Source: Streptomyces sp. NBC_01288
GTDB lineage: Bacteria; Actinomycetota; Actinomycetes; Streptomycetales; Streptomycetaceae
Length of the DNA: 64,000 nucleotides
NCBI RefSeq assembly: GCF_035982055.1
Contig: NZ_CP108427.1
Coordinates: 9,175,001-9,239,000 of the forward strand
Direction: 5' to 3'
Made by a program: the position numbers and the translations under genes. Position 1 is the stretch's first letter. Each line of letters begins with the position of its first letter. Under the pieces are notes generated by a model. It made no database searches, was not told the origin of the DNA, and saw only the letters and a program-made list of their open reading frames with translations. Below are positions 51,437 to 60,484 of the stretch, in pieces.

Positions 51437-51466
51437 TTGACGCGAGTCGCGTGATCTCCCTACGTT
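51437..51466 (+). promoter_or_regulatory. Promoter candidate of the GH-A-like gene
   Basis: TTGACG (51437-51442), an 18-bp spacer and TACGTT (51461-51466) match a housekeeping sigma promoter 61 bases before the GTG start. Confidence 0.5.
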
Positions 51467-51526
51467 CGATCAAGCCGGTTCGGGACACCGACTGACGTAC
51501 GACATGTCGAACAAGGGATTGATGCC

Positions 51527-54121
51527 GTGGCAGCCTCTGCCCCCGAGACCCTCACCGTCGACCTCGGCACCGACACGGGCCCCTTCCACGGAGGCGCGAG
51601 CGGCACGCTCTACGGCCTGTACGGCGACGGCGTCCCCAGCCGCAACGCAGTCGAGGGCATGTACGTCCGCACGGTCTCCACCAAGGCCCAGGACGGCACC
51701 CAGCACCCGGGCGCCGACGCCCTGGAGATCCTGCGCCCCTTCGTCGAGGCGGGCGGCCAGGACGTCTACGTCTACATGACCGACATCTACCGCGGCTTCC
51801 CCTACGAATGGCCCGGCGGTACCGGAGCCGAACGCCTCGCCGACTTCAAGGCCCGCGTCCGCCGCCAGGTCGACCAGGTGCTGACGCTCGGCGCGTACAA
51901 GTCCCATGTCGTGTACGTCCCGTTCAACGAGCCCGAGGGCAACATGTTCGGCACGGGGGAGTGGAGCTACGACCAGGTCTCCTGGCGCACCGCACCGGGC
52001 CCCTACTTCACCGCCTGGCGGGACATCCACCACCTCATCAAGGAACTCGACCCGGGCGCCCGCATCGCCGGCCCCAACACCTGCCTCCTGTACGACGAGA
52101 TCAGAGGCTTCCTGGAGTTCGCGAAGGCCGAGGACGTACTGCCCGACGTCATCACCTGGCACGAGCTGTCCTCGCCGGACGAGATCCGCACGAGCGTCGC
52201 CAAGTACCGTGCGTTGGAACGTGAGTTGGGCATCGGACCGCTCCCCGTCAACCTCAACGAGTACGCCCACAACTACCACTTGTCCGTCCCGGGCCAGATG
52301 ATCCAGTGGATCGCCGCGATCGAGGAGTCGAAGGTCGACGCCGATATGGCGTACTGGAACATCGACGGCAACCTCAACGACTCGGTGGTGGAGGCCAACA
52401 AGGGGAACGGTCAGTGGTGGCTGTTCAACGCCTACGGGCAGTTCACGGGCAACACCGTCCAGGTCACGGCGCCCCACCCCAACGTCCAGTACACGCTCCA
52501 GGGCGTCGCCGCACTCGACCGCGCCAAGCGGCAGGCACGGGTGCTGCTCGGCGGCGCGGGGGGCTCCGCGGACGTCGTGTTCGAGCACGTCGACCCCGAA
52601 GTCTTCGGTACGACCGTCCACGTGCGGCTCCTTGAGATCCCCTGGACCGGCCAAGTCGGCCCCTCCGCACAGCCGTTGAGGCTCGCCGATCACGAACTCC
52701 CCGTCGTGGACGGCAAAGTGACGCTGCGTCTGGCCGGTGTGGAGGCGATGTCGGCGTACCAGGTGATCCTTTCCCCGGGCGGCAACGGAGCCGTAGCGCT
52801 GCCGCCCTCGGTCGGCTGGCGGCGCTCGTACCAGGCGGAGGACGCGGCCTACATCGGTGACGGTCACTCGCTGAACGGGCCCGAGGGGTCCCCGTCCGAC
52901 GTCGACAAGTTCGCGGGCTCGACCGGCTACCACGTGGGCGGACTCCGCACCGGTTCCGACGGCGTGCTCGTCTTCTCCGTGGAGGTCCCGCGGGACGGGA
53001 CCTACGACGTGAGTGTCTTCGCCAACTCCTACAACCTGGCCGACGCGGTGCGCGAGCAGGGGCCCACCAACGTCTTCCTGCGGGTGGACGGCGGGTATCC
53101 GCAGGAACTCCGGTTGCCGCTCGGCTACAAGTGGGCGGTGTGGGGCCACACCGACACCCGGGTCGAACTGACCGCCGGTGCGCACACCATCACCCTCGCC
53201 GCGCAGGACCACGACCTCGGTGTCACGCGGGGCGACGTGGTTATCGACCGGCTCGATCTCGCCCTGCGCGACGACCGGGTGACCGCGCCCGCGCTGTACG
53301 ACGCGGAGTTCGCGGACCTGGGGGGTGGCGCTCGCGTGGACTGCGGGCAGCTCGGAGCCTCAGGCCCCGGTGTCGTCGTACTGCCGCGAGGCGGCACCGC
53401 GACCTTCTGGGTGCACGCGGCGGAGGACGGGGAGGCGGCTGTGACCGTCGATCGGATCGGCCCCGGGGAGGGCGAGTTGACGATCAACGGGGAGGACATG
53501 GGGATGGTCGGGGACGGCGACACGAGGATTGTTGAACGATCCTCCGTTCCCCTGTTCCTCGCATCGGGCATCAACAAGGTCACCGTCACCGCCACTTCGG
53601 ACCAACTGGTCCTGGACCGCCTCCAGGTAGGCGCCTCACGCGCCCTCCTCCCCACCTCGACGCACCCGGCCGAGGAAGGCACCACGACGGGCGGCGCCCG
53701 GGTCACCGGCGCCCACACGTTCGCCACGGGCGGCAAGGCGGTCGACGGCATCGGCGGCGGCCCCGCGAACGCGCTCACGCTCACCGTGGAGGCGGAGCGG
53801 GCCGGCCGTCACGCGCTCACGATCCGCTACTCCAACGGCGAGCAGGCACCGGCCACCCACTACAACCCGGACCCGGTCTGCCGCCACGCCGATATCTCGA
53901 TCAACGGGTCGGTCCCACAGCGCGTGTTGTTCCCGACCACCTTCCACTTCAACAACTTCCACGACCTCACCGTCCCCGTCACCCTCGCCGAGGGCACCAA
54001 CACCCTCACCTTCACGGCGGACGAACTCACGGACCACGACGGCCACTCCAGGAACCAGTACGGCCAACGCTCCGCGTACGCACCGGTGATCGACACGGTG
54101 ACGGTGACGCGACTGGCCTGA
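51527..54121 (+). CDS. Multidomain clan GH-A-like glycosidase with CBM domains, no signal peptide
   Basis: An 864-residue protein. Residues 1-410 look like a clan GH-A TIM barrel of GH39 type, with NEP (Asn134-Glu135, acid/base) and NEY (Asn244-Glu245, nucleophile) after strands 4 and 7. A CBM35/6-like domain spans about 415-570 (YQAEDAAYIG, GYHVGGL), then a beta domain, then a second CBM-like domain at about 715-864. I cannot assign a CAZy family. The N-terminus (VAASAPETLTVDLGTD) is not a signal peptide, odd for an enzyme with CBMs. AAGGGA stands eight bases before the GTG. Confidence 0.75.
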   Translation: MAASAPETLTVDLGTDTGPFHGGASGTLYGLYGDGVPSRNAVEGMYVRTVSTKAQDGTQHPGADALEILRPFVEAGGQDVYVYMTDIYRGFPYEWPGGTGAERLADFKARVRRQVDQVLTLGAYKSHVVYVPFNEPEGNMFGTGEWSYDQVSWRTAPGPYFTAWRDIHHLIKELDPGARIAGPNTCLLYDEIRGFLEFAKAEDVLPDVITWHELSSPDEIRTSVAKYRALERELGIGPLPVNLNEYAHNYHLSVPGQMIQWIAAIEESKVDADMAYWNIDGNLNDSVVEANKGNGQWWLFNAYGQFTGNTVQVTAPHPNVQYTLQGVAALDRAKRQARVLLGGAGGSADVVFEHVDPEVFGTTVHVRLLEIPWTGQVGPSAQPLRLADHELPVVDGKVTLRLAGVEAMSAYQVILSPGGNGAVALPPSVGWRRSYQAEDAAYIGDGHSLNGPEGSPSDVDKFAGSTGYHVGGLRTGSDGVLVFSVEVPRDGTYDVSVFANSYNLADAVREQGPTNVFLRVDGGYPQELRLPLGYKWAVWGHTDTRVELTAGAHTITLAAQDHDLGVTRGDVVIDRLDLALRDDRVTAPALYDAEFADLGGGARVDCGQLGASGPGVVVLPRGGTATFWVHAAEDGEAAVTVDRIGPGEGELTINGEDMGMVGDGDTRIVERSSVPLFLASGINKVTVTATSDQLVLDRLQVGASRALLPTSTHPAEEGTTTGGARVTGAHTFATGGKAVDGIGGGPANALTLTVEAERAGRHALTIRYSNGEQAPATHYNPDPVCRHADISINGSVPQRVLFPTTFHFNNFHDLTVPVTLAEGTNTLTFTADELTDHDGHSRNQYGQRSAYAPVIDTVTVTRLA

Positions 54122-54143
54122 GAGCGGGACGCGGGCGGGTGGC

Positions 54144-54911
54144 TCAGCGCTGCTCGTCGCTCGCCGCGTACACCCCGAACATCGCCCCCTGCGGATCCCG
54201 CAGCACCGCGATCCGCCGCACGTCGCCAATGGACGTCGGCTCCATGAGGACCGTGCCGCCCGCCTCCGTCGCCACCGCGGCTGTGGCGTCGACGTCGGCC
54301 ACCGAGAAGTACGGCAGCCAGTGCGGGGGCACCTCCGGTGGGAACTTCGCGTCCATCGTCATCATCCCGCCGAAGTCGGCGCCGTCGATGCCCCATTGCG
54401 GGTAGTGCGCCGAGGGGCGGACGGTCCAGCCGAACACGGTCGTGTAGAAGCTCTCGGCCCGCTCGGGCGCCCGCGTCAGCAGCTCCACCCAGCCCAGCGC
54501 GCCGGGTGCGTTGAACAGCCCGGCGCCGGGGAAGGTCCGCGCCTGCCACATCTGGAACGCGGCGCCGCCGGGGTCGAGGGCGACCGCGAAGCGGCCGATG
54601 TCGAACACGTCGATCGGTTCCATCAGCAGGGTTCCGCCCGCGGCCCGTACCCGCTCCGCCGTCGCGTCGGAGTCCGCGACCGCGAACGACACGTTCCACG
54701 CCACCGGCTGCGACTCCTGGAACAGCGGGGTCAGCGCGGCGACCGCGGCGTCACCGATGTGCGCGACGGTGTAACCGCCCGCCTCCGGCCGGGGATCGGT
54801 CTCCGGACGCCAGCCGAACACGTCCGAGTAGAACCGCTTGGCCGCCTCCAGATCACTCGTCCCGAGCTCGGTCCAGCAGGGTCCACCGGTCACCGGCCTG
54901 TCGAGCTTCAT
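54144..54911 (-). CDS. VOC-superfamily protein with two glyoxalase-like modules
   Basis: A 255-residue protein made of two similar halves: PCWTELGTSDLEAAKRFYSDVFGW.. and GWVELLTRAPERAESFYTTVFGW, each ending in DPGGAAFQMWQ or DPQGAMFGVYA. This is the tandem-VOC type common in Streptomyces. Substrate unknown; possibly dioxygenase, glyoxalase or resistance function. Confidence 0.88.
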   Translation of the reverse strand: MKLDRPVTGGPCWTELGTSDLEAAKRFYSDVFGWRPETDPRPEAGGYTVAHIGDAAVAALTPLFQESQPVAWNVSFAVADSDATAERVRAAGGTLLMEPIDVFDIGRFAVALDPGGAAFQMWQARTFPGAGLFNAPGALGWVELLTRAPERAESFYTTVFGWTVRPSAHYPQWGIDGADFGGMMTMDAKFPPEVPPHWLPYFSVADVDATAAVATEAGGTVLMEPTSIGDVRRIAVLRDPQGAMFGVYAASDEQR

Positions 54912-55008
54912 GGCGTTCCTTCCGCAGAAAGCTCCCCTCCCCGCACGCTAAGCCCGGGCCGCGACCCCGGCCATCCGGCAGGGAATGGGTGCCCTGGTCG
55001 CCGTAGGC

Positions 55009-55401
55009 CTACATCCCCGGGCGGTACCTCAGCGGATGGTCCGTCGGCACCTCCACCAGCACGATCCGTGTCCCGTCCGGATCCGCGATCCACATCTCCA
55101 CCAGGCCCCAGGGTTCCCGCACCGGAGGCCGTACGATCTCGACGCCCTTCGCCCGCAGCTCCTCGTGTGCGGCACCCGCGTCCGCGACCTGCAACCACAG
55201 CTGTACGGCGGGGGAGGGCCGGGAGTCGGAGCGGCCGGAGACCTCCAGGAAGCCGCCGCCGAGGAAGTAGACGGTTCCGCGTTCCGGGCCTGTGCCGAAC
55301 TCCCGGTAGACGGGCAGGGCCAGTTGGTGGCCGTAGAAGACTCGGGAGCGTTCGGGGTCGGTGGGGCGCAGCAGGATGCGGCTGCTCAGTACGTGGACCA
55401 T
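55009..55401 (-). CDS. Single-module VOC-superfamily protein
   Basis: A 130-residue protein. RILLRPTDPERSRVFYGHQLALPVYREFG begins the fold and VEMWIADPDGTRIVLVEVP ends it; the latter has the C-terminal Glu ligand position. ATG 55401 is preferred since the upstream extension is Gly/Arg-rich. It follows the divergent GNAT gene (76-bp gap). Confidence 0.85.
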   Translation of the reverse strand: MVHVLSSRILLRPTDPERSRVFYGHQLALPVYREFGTGPERGTVYFLGGGFLEVSGRSDSRPSPAVQLWLQVADAGAAHEELRAKGVEIVRPPVREPWGLVEMWIADPDGTRIVLVEVPTDHPLRYRPGM

Positions 55402-55477
55402 GCGGCCGGAGCCTAGTGGCCGGGGCCGCGTTACTCTCGTGTCTGCCTGAGCCGCGCCTTGATCGGAGTTGTGCACC

Positions 55478-56017
55478 ATGGACACCGCCGCCACCGGACT
55501 GACCTTTCGCGACGCCACCGATGCGGATGCGGATGCCCTCGTCGTGCTGATCGAGTCGGCCTATCGGGGGGACGACAGCCGGGCAGGCTGGACCACGGAG
55601 GCGGACATCCTCGAAGGGCAGCGGACCGATCCCGAGGGCGTGCTCGCGGTCATCAAGTCGCCCGACAGCCGGCTGCTCGTCGTCGAGCGCGAGGGCCGGG
55701 TGGTTGCCTGCTGCCAGCTCGAACACCGGGGTGAGCACGCCTACTTCGGGATGTTCGCCGTCAGTCCGGACCTCCAGGGCGCCGGTCTCGGCAAGGTGAT
55801 CATCGCGGAGGCGGAGCGCACGGTCCGGGAGACCTGGGGCGTGCGGGAGATGCACATGACCGTGATCTCCGTACGGAACGACCTCATCGCCTGGTACGAG
55901 CGCCGCGGCTATCGCCGTACGGGCCGGATGACCCCGTTCCCGTACGGCGACGAGCGGTTCGGTATTCCGCAGCGCGACGACCTCCAGTTCGAGCTGCTGG
56001 TCAAGGAACTCGCTTGA
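55478..56017 (+). CDS. GNAT-family N-acetyltransferase
   Basis: A 179-residue protein with a GNAT fold: LTFRDATDADADALVVLIESAYRG, then the acetyl-CoA-binding FAVSPDLQGAGLGKVIIAEAE and a conserved ERRGYRRTGR. ATG 55478 has GGAG nine bases upstream. Substrate unknown. Confidence 0.88.
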   Translation: MDTAATGLTFRDATDADADALVVLIESAYRGDDSRAGWTTEADILEGQRTDPEGVLAVIKSPDSRLLVVEREGRVVACCQLEHRGEHAYFGMFAVSPDLQGAGLGKVIIAEAERTVRETWGVREMHMTVISVRNDLIAWYERRGYRRTGRMTPFPYGDERFGIPQRDDLQFELLVKELA

Positions 56018-56038
56018 TTCCTACGGCCGTTCGGTCCG

Positions 56039-56722
56039 CTATGCCGTGAAGCGGCCCGTGCGTTTGATCTCCGGGTAGTCGGTCGTCGCGCCGTCCAGAC
56101 CCAGGGCCCGTACGAGCCGCAGCTGGTCCTGTGTGTTCACCACCCAGCCGATGATCTTCAGGTCCGCCTTGCGGGCCGCCTCGACGACCTCCAGGGTCAG
56201 CCTGCGGATGTTGAGGCAGACCGTCTCGGCACCGGCCTCGGTGGCGCGTTCCACCACGTCGGGGCCGAAGCGGCTGGCGATCAGCGCGGTGCGTACGCCG
56301 GGCACCAGGCGGGCGATCTCGGCGATCGCCTCGTCGTGGAACGAGGACACCTCGACCCGCTCGACCAGGTTGCGGCGGTGCATGACCTCGGCGAGTGCGC
56401 GTGCCGCCGCCAGGTCCTTGATCTCGGCCTGGACCGGCGACTTGACCGCGTCCAGGACCTCTTCGAAGGTCGGGACGCGCTCGCCGCGGCCCGCGTCCAG
56501 GGTGCGCAGTTCGCCGAGGGTCCGCTCGGCGATCGGACCGGTCCCGTCGGTCGTACGGTCCACGTCGGCGTCGTGCATGACGACGAGGGCGCCGTCCTTG
56601 CTCAGATGCAGATCGAGTTCGATGACATCGAGGCCGGCCTGCTCGGCGGCGACGAAGGAACGGAGAGTGTTCTCGGGTTCGAGACCCATGACTCCGCGGT
56701 GACCGATGGTAAGGAAGTTCAA
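56039..56722 (-). CDS. Glycerophosphodiester phosphodiesterase
   Basis: A 227-residue cytoplasmic TIM-barrel protein. The catalytic set HRG, PENT, ELDLHLSKDGALVVMHD and EIKD is complete, and the usual DGATTDYP sits near the C-terminus. It hydrolyses glycerophosphodiesters to glycerol-3-phosphate and an alcohol. There is no signal peptide, so it belongs to the UgpQ-like cytosolic type. Confidence 0.93.
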   Translation of the reverse strand: MNFLTIGHRGVMGLEPENTLRSFVAAEQAGLDVIELDLHLSKDGALVVMHDADVDRTTDGTGPIAERTLGELRTLDAGRGERVPTFEEVLDAVKSPVQAEIKDLAAARALAEVMHRRNLVERVEVSSFHDEAIAEIARLVPGVRTALIASRFGPDVVERATEAGAETVCLNIRRLTLEVVEAARKADLKIIGWVVNTQDQLRLVRALGLDGATTDYPEIKRTGRFTA

Positions 56723-57137
56723 GGTTCAACTCGCTTCCGTCGCGGCGGCTCGGCACGCGCGCGTGGGCGCGGCCGGACACCGGCGTCCACGCGGCAGAGC
56801 CGCAGCCTAACGGCCGGGCCCGGCGTTGTACCCGCGCTTACGCGGGGGATCGGGGGTGACGGCCGGGGTGTACCTGGAGCGTACTTCGCGGCGCCGTCAC
56901 CCGTCCGTGGGCGAGTCCGGCGCCCGTTGACCGAAACCGGCCCTCGGTGGCCCTTGATCGCAGGCCTCGACCCGCCTACCCCACCACAGCGGAAGTAATC
57001 GCCTTCTTTGTGTCCGGCAGGAAAAAGAGCGGTGACGGATAGGGGGTGCAGGATAATTTGCGGGGTCTTGCCTTGCTAGAGGAAACCCCGAACGCATACG
57101 GTGTCCATACGCGAGGTTCTCCCGTGGAGGATGGGAC
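56723..57137. other. 415-bp intergenic region between GDPD and DUF6421 genes
   Basis: No coding region is supported here. It holds a perfect hairpin CCCGCG-CTTA-CGCGGG at 56831-56846 and a 10-bp inverted repeat GGGTGACGGC/GCCGTCACCC at 56854-56863 and 56893-56902. AT-richer sequence from 57010 to 57075 probably carries the DUF6421 promoter, but I could not fix its hexamers. A GTGGAGGATG sequence just before ATG 57138 contains the ribosome site. Confidence 0.6.
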
Positions 57138-58535
57138 ATGACGGAAATTCTTGTGCAGGTGGGTTTTGAGGAGCGGCTTCCTCCCGTGGTCACGGTGGTG
57201 GAGCATCCGGCATGGCCCGTGCTCAGGGACGCCGTGGAGCGGATCCGGCCATGGCAGTCGAAGGACGGCTCGATCGACTTCGACGCCGAGGGTGCCCCGG
57301 GCCGCGCGGAGGCCGAGTCCGCCGTGCGCCGCGTGACGGGCGCCGTGGAAGAGCTCTCCCCGCTGCTCCCGCACGACGCGGCCTACCACGCCGCACTCGT
57401 CCGGGACCTGGGGCGGTGGGCCGACGACGGCTTCCAGGTGCCCGACTTCCTCGACTCGCTGCTGGCCTTCCAGCCCGCCGCGAACCGCCGGGACGGACTC
57501 CAGCACCTGGTCCTCTTCCCGATGTACACGCAGAACGGCAACCCGGACCGCAATCTCGAAGCGGTCGTCCTGCGCATGGTCTGGCCCGACTGGCTGGCCG
57601 AGCTGGAGGCGACCCGCTACGACAACCCGCTGTTCTGCGGCATCACCTTCGAGGACTTCACGTCCGGCTACGACACCAACTCGGCCGTGCTCTTCCCGGA
57701 GACCATCGCCGTACGACAGGCGCCGGAACGGTTCTCCTGGGGCGGCATCTTCTGCGACCGCGAGGCCGCCCGATTCCGCCGGGTGACCGAGGCCGCCGTA
57801 GACATCCTGGGCATGCGACTGCCCGAGGACGTCGCCACGATGGTCGACGACCAGAAGCGCTGCGAGGAGGCCTTCGTCCTGTGGGACATGGTCCACGACC
57901 GCACCCACAGCCACGGCGACCTGCCCTTCGACCCGTTCATGATCAAGCAGCGCCAGCCGTTCTGGATGTACGGCCTCGAAGAACTGCGCTGCGACCTCAC
58001 CGCCTTCAAGGAGGCAGTGAATCTGGAGGCCGACGGCGTCCCGCAGGCCCGTGACGTGCAGTACGCGGTCCTCTGCGACCGCATGTTCCGCTTCCCCGTC
58101 ACCGGCGAACGCGTCCGCAACTACGACGGACTCGGCGGCCAGCTCCTCTTCGCCTACCTGCACAAGCACGACGTCGTCCGCTGGACCGACAACAAGCTGC
58201 ACATCGACTGGCAGCGCGCCCCCGAGGTCACCAACCAGCTGTGCGCCGAGATCGAGGACCTCTACCGCGCGGGCATCGACCGCCCCAAGCTGGTGCACTG
58301 GTTCAAGGCCTATGAGCTGGTCGCCACCTACCTCTCACCGCACCCGGGCTCCCGCTGGGCCAAGGGCCCGGACGCCCTCGACCTGAGCCTGCCGCCGCGG
58401 AAACTCGTGGATGACGTGCTTCCGGACGAGTTTCCGCTGAGCATGTTCTATGAGGCACTCTCCAAGAAGCTCAAGAATGTGATCGCGTCGACCCGGGGCA
58501 TCACGGCGGAGAGCGCAGAGCGGATCGCCGCGTGA
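57138..58535 (+). CDS. DUF6421 family protein
   Basis: A 465-residue soluble protein of the DUF6421 family as I recall it. A candidate metal site is visible: His253-x3-His257-x-His259 (MVHDRTHSHGDLPFDPF) followed by Glu281-Glu282 and Asp286 (GLEELRCDLTAF), reminiscent of zinc hydrolases but not matching HExxH. Other conserved-looking parts are NGNPDRNLEAVVLRM and HLYTNGN-like loops. It starts a tight cluster with an SDR and a threonine aldolase. No activity is known to me. Confidence 0.75.
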   Translation: MTEILVQVGFEERLPPVVTVVEHPAWPVLRDAVERIRPWQSKDGSIDFDAEGAPGRAEAESAVRRVTGAVEELSPLLPHDAAYHAALVRDLGRWADDGFQVPDFLDSLLAFQPAANRRDGLQHLVLFPMYTQNGNPDRNLEAVVLRMVWPDWLAELEATRYDNPLFCGITFEDFTSGYDTNSAVLFPETIAVRQAPERFSWGGIFCDREAARFRRVTEAAVDILGMRLPEDVATMVDDQKRCEEAFVLWDMVHDRTHSHGDLPFDPFMIKQRQPFWMYGLEELRCDLTAFKEAVNLEADGVPQARDVQYAVLCDRMFRFPVTGERVRNYDGLGGQLLFAYLHKHDVVRWTDNKLHIDWQRAPEVTNQLCAEIEDLYRAGIDRPKLVHWFKAYELVATYLSPHPGSRWAKGPDALDLSLPPRKLVDDVLPDEFPLSMFYEALSKKLKNVIASTRGITAESAERIAA

Positions 58536-58573
58536 GCGACCGTACGACCGAAGTGGCTCAGGAGGCGAGGACC

Positions 58574-59320
58574 ATGGGGAACGGGGCGCTCAACGGCGCG
58601 GTGATCGCGGTGGCCGGAGCGGGCGGGCCCGCGGGCCGTGCCGTGCTGCTGCGGCTGGCCGAGGCCGGCGCGACCGTCGTCGGCGCGGACGCGCATCCCG
58701 AACGCCTGGCGGAGGCCGTGGACGCGGCCCGCTACGCGCACGGCGGCGCCACCGTCGTCGGGGACACCGTCGACCTGCTCGACCCGCAGGCGACCCGCGA
58801 CTGGGCCGAGCACATCGAGAAGGACTTCGGCCGCGTCGACGGCCTGGTCCACCTCGTCGGCGGCTGGCGCGGCAGCGCGTCCTTCGCCGACACCGACCTC
58901 GCCGACTGGGACCTGCTGGAGAAGCTCCTCATCCGCACGGTCCAGCACACCTCCCTGGCCTTCTACGACGGCCTGGAGCGCAGCGACCGCGGGCGCTATC
59001 TGCTGATCAGCGCGGCGGGCGCCAGCAAGCCCACGGCGGGCAACGCGGCGTACTCCGCCTCGAAGGCCGCCGCCGAGGCCTGGACCCTCGCCATGGCCGA
59101 CGGCTACCGCAAGGCCGGCGGCGAGGACGGGCCCAGCTCCGCGGCCGCCGTCATGGTGGTCAAGGCGCTGGTGCACGACGCGATGCGCGCCGAGCGACCC
59201 AACGCGAAGTTCGCGGGCTTCACCGACGTCAAGGACCTCGCCGAGGCCATCGCCGGGGTCTGGGACAAGCCCGCCACCGAAGTGAACGGAAACCGTCTGT
59301 GGCTGACCGAGAAGCCGTGA
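58574..59320 (+). CDS. Short-chain dehydrogenase/reductase
   Basis: A 248-residue SDR. Cofactor motif GAGGPAGRAV, NxG region replaced by HLVGGWRG, catalytic Ser in LLISAAGAS and Tyr-x3-Lys in AAYSASKAA. ATG 58574 has GGAGG eight bases upstream; GTG 58532, which would overlap the DUF6421 stop, is an alternative start. Substrate unknown; placed between DUF6421 and an aldolase it may reduce or oxidise a hydroxy amino acid product. Confidence 0.88.
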   Translation: MGNGALNGAVIAVAGAGGPAGRAVLLRLAEAGATVVGADAHPERLAEAVDAARYAHGGATVVGDTVDLLDPQATRDWAEHIEKDFGRVDGLVHLVGGWRGSASFADTDLADWDLLEKLLIRTVQHTSLAFYDGLERSDRGRYLLISAAGASKPTAGNAAYSASKAAAEAWTLAMADGYRKAGGEDGPSSAAAVMVVKALVHDAMRAERPNAKFAGFTDVKDLAEAIAGVWDKPATEVNGNRLWLTEKP

Positions 59321-60387
59321 ACCCTCCGAAGACCGACGCCCGTCGCCACCACGACCCGGAGATCCGCGGCTTCGCCAGCGACAACTACGCCGGCGCCCAC
59401 CCCGAGGTGCTCGCCGCCCTCGCCCTCGCCAACGGCGGCCACCAGGTCGCCTACGGCGAGGACGACTACACGGAGAACCTCCAGGGCATCATCCGCAGCC
59501 ACTTCGGTGCCACGGCGGAGGCCTTCCCGGTCTTCAACGGCACCGGCGCGAACGTCGTCGCCCTCCAGGCTGTCACCGACCGCTGGGGCGCGGTCATCTG
59601 CGCCGAGAGCGCCCACATCAACGTCGACGAGGGCGGCGCCCCCGAACGCATGGGCGGCCTGAAACTCCTCACCGTGCCCACCCCCGACGGCAAGCTCACC
59701 CCCGAACTGATCGACCAGCAGGCCTACGGCTGGGACGACGAGCACCGCGCGATGCCGCAGGTCGTCTCGATCACCCAGAGCACCGAACTCGGCACGCTGT
59801 ACACGCCCGACGAGATCCGCGCGATCTGCGACCACGCCCACGCGCACGGCATGAAGGTGCACCTCGACGGCTCCCGGATAGCCAACGCGGCGGCCTCACT
59901 CGACGTCCCGATGCGGACGTTCACCAACGCGGTCGGCGTCGACATCCTCTCGCTGGGCGGGACGAAGAACGGTGCGATCTTCGGCGAGGCGGTCGTCGTC
60001 ATCAACCAGGACGCCGTCAGCCACATGAAGCACCTGCGCAAGCTGTCCATGCAGCTCGCCTCCAAGATGCGCTTCGTCTCGGTGCAGTTGGAGGCGCTGT
60101 TCGCCAAGGATCTGTGGCTGCGCAACGCCCGCCACGCCAACGAGATGGCTCAGCGCCTCGCCGAGGGTGTGCGCGCGGTGCACGGCGTGGAGATCCTCTA
60201 CCCGGTGCAGGCCAACGGCGTCTTCGCCCGCCTCCCGCACGACGTGAGCGAGCGCCTTCAGGAGCGCTTCCGCTTCTACTTCTGGGACGAGGCCGCCGGA
60301 GACGTCCGTTGGATGTGCGGCTTCGACACCACCGAGGACGACGTGGACGCGTTCCTGGCGGCACTCAAGGAGGAGATGGCCCGCTAG
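59317..60387 (+). CDS. Low-specificity L-threonine aldolase-type PLP enzyme
   Basis: A 356-residue fold-type I PLP enzyme. ASDNYAGAHPEVLAAL at the start, FNGTGANVVALQ, HLDGSRIANAA and the PLP-binding Lys in SLGGTKNGAIFGEAV match threonine aldolases. It cleaves beta-hydroxy-alpha-amino acids to glycine and an aldehyde. GTG 59317 overlaps the SDR stop (GTGA), so coupling is likely; GTG 59299 is also in frame. Confidence 0.9.
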   Translation: MNPPKTDARRHHDPEIRGFASDNYAGAHPEVLAALALANGGHQVAYGEDDYTENLQGIIRSHFGATAEAFPVFNGTGANVVALQAVTDRWGAVICAESAHINVDEGGAPERMGGLKLLTVPTPDGKLTPELIDQQAYGWDDEHRAMPQVVSITQSTELGTLYTPDEIRAICDHAHAHGMKVHLDGSRIANAAASLDVPMRTFTNAVGVDILSLGGTKNGAIFGEAVVVINQDAVSHMKHLRKLSMQLASKMRFVSVQLEALFAKDLWLRNARHANEMAQRLAEGVRAVHGVEILYPVQANGVFARLPHDVSERLQERFRFYFWDEAAGDVRWMCGFDTTEDDVDAFLAALKEEMAR

Positions 60388-60392
60388 GTCTG

Positions 60393-60407
60393 CCGACTCG
60401 GAGTCGG
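60393..60407 (+). terminator. Hairpin after the threonine aldolase gene
   Basis: CCGACT (60393-60398) and AGTCGG (60402-60407) form a tight stem with a three-base loop, five bases after the stop codon. Confidence 0.45.
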
Positions 60408-60446
60408 ATGGCGCTGTGCATAGATATGCGTCCATCTGAAAAGTCA

Positions 60447-60476
60447 TTGACTCTCGGGTGATCGCTTTCCTATGCT
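60447..60476 (+). promoter_or_regulatory. Promoter of the transglutaminase-like gene, leaderless
   Basis: TTGACT (60447-60452), an 18-bp spacer and TATGCT (60471-60476) form a strong housekeeping-type promoter. The ATG at 60485 is nine bases after the -10, and there is no Shine-Dalgarno sequence, so translation probably starts on a leaderless mRNA. Confidence 0.75.
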
Positions 60477-60484
60477 CTGCATCC

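Noticed and set aside
51470..53212. Long frame (about 580 codons) antisense to the GH-A-like gene
   Set aside because: Shadow of the GC-rich sense gene; the sense frame carries the paired catalytic Glu motifs.
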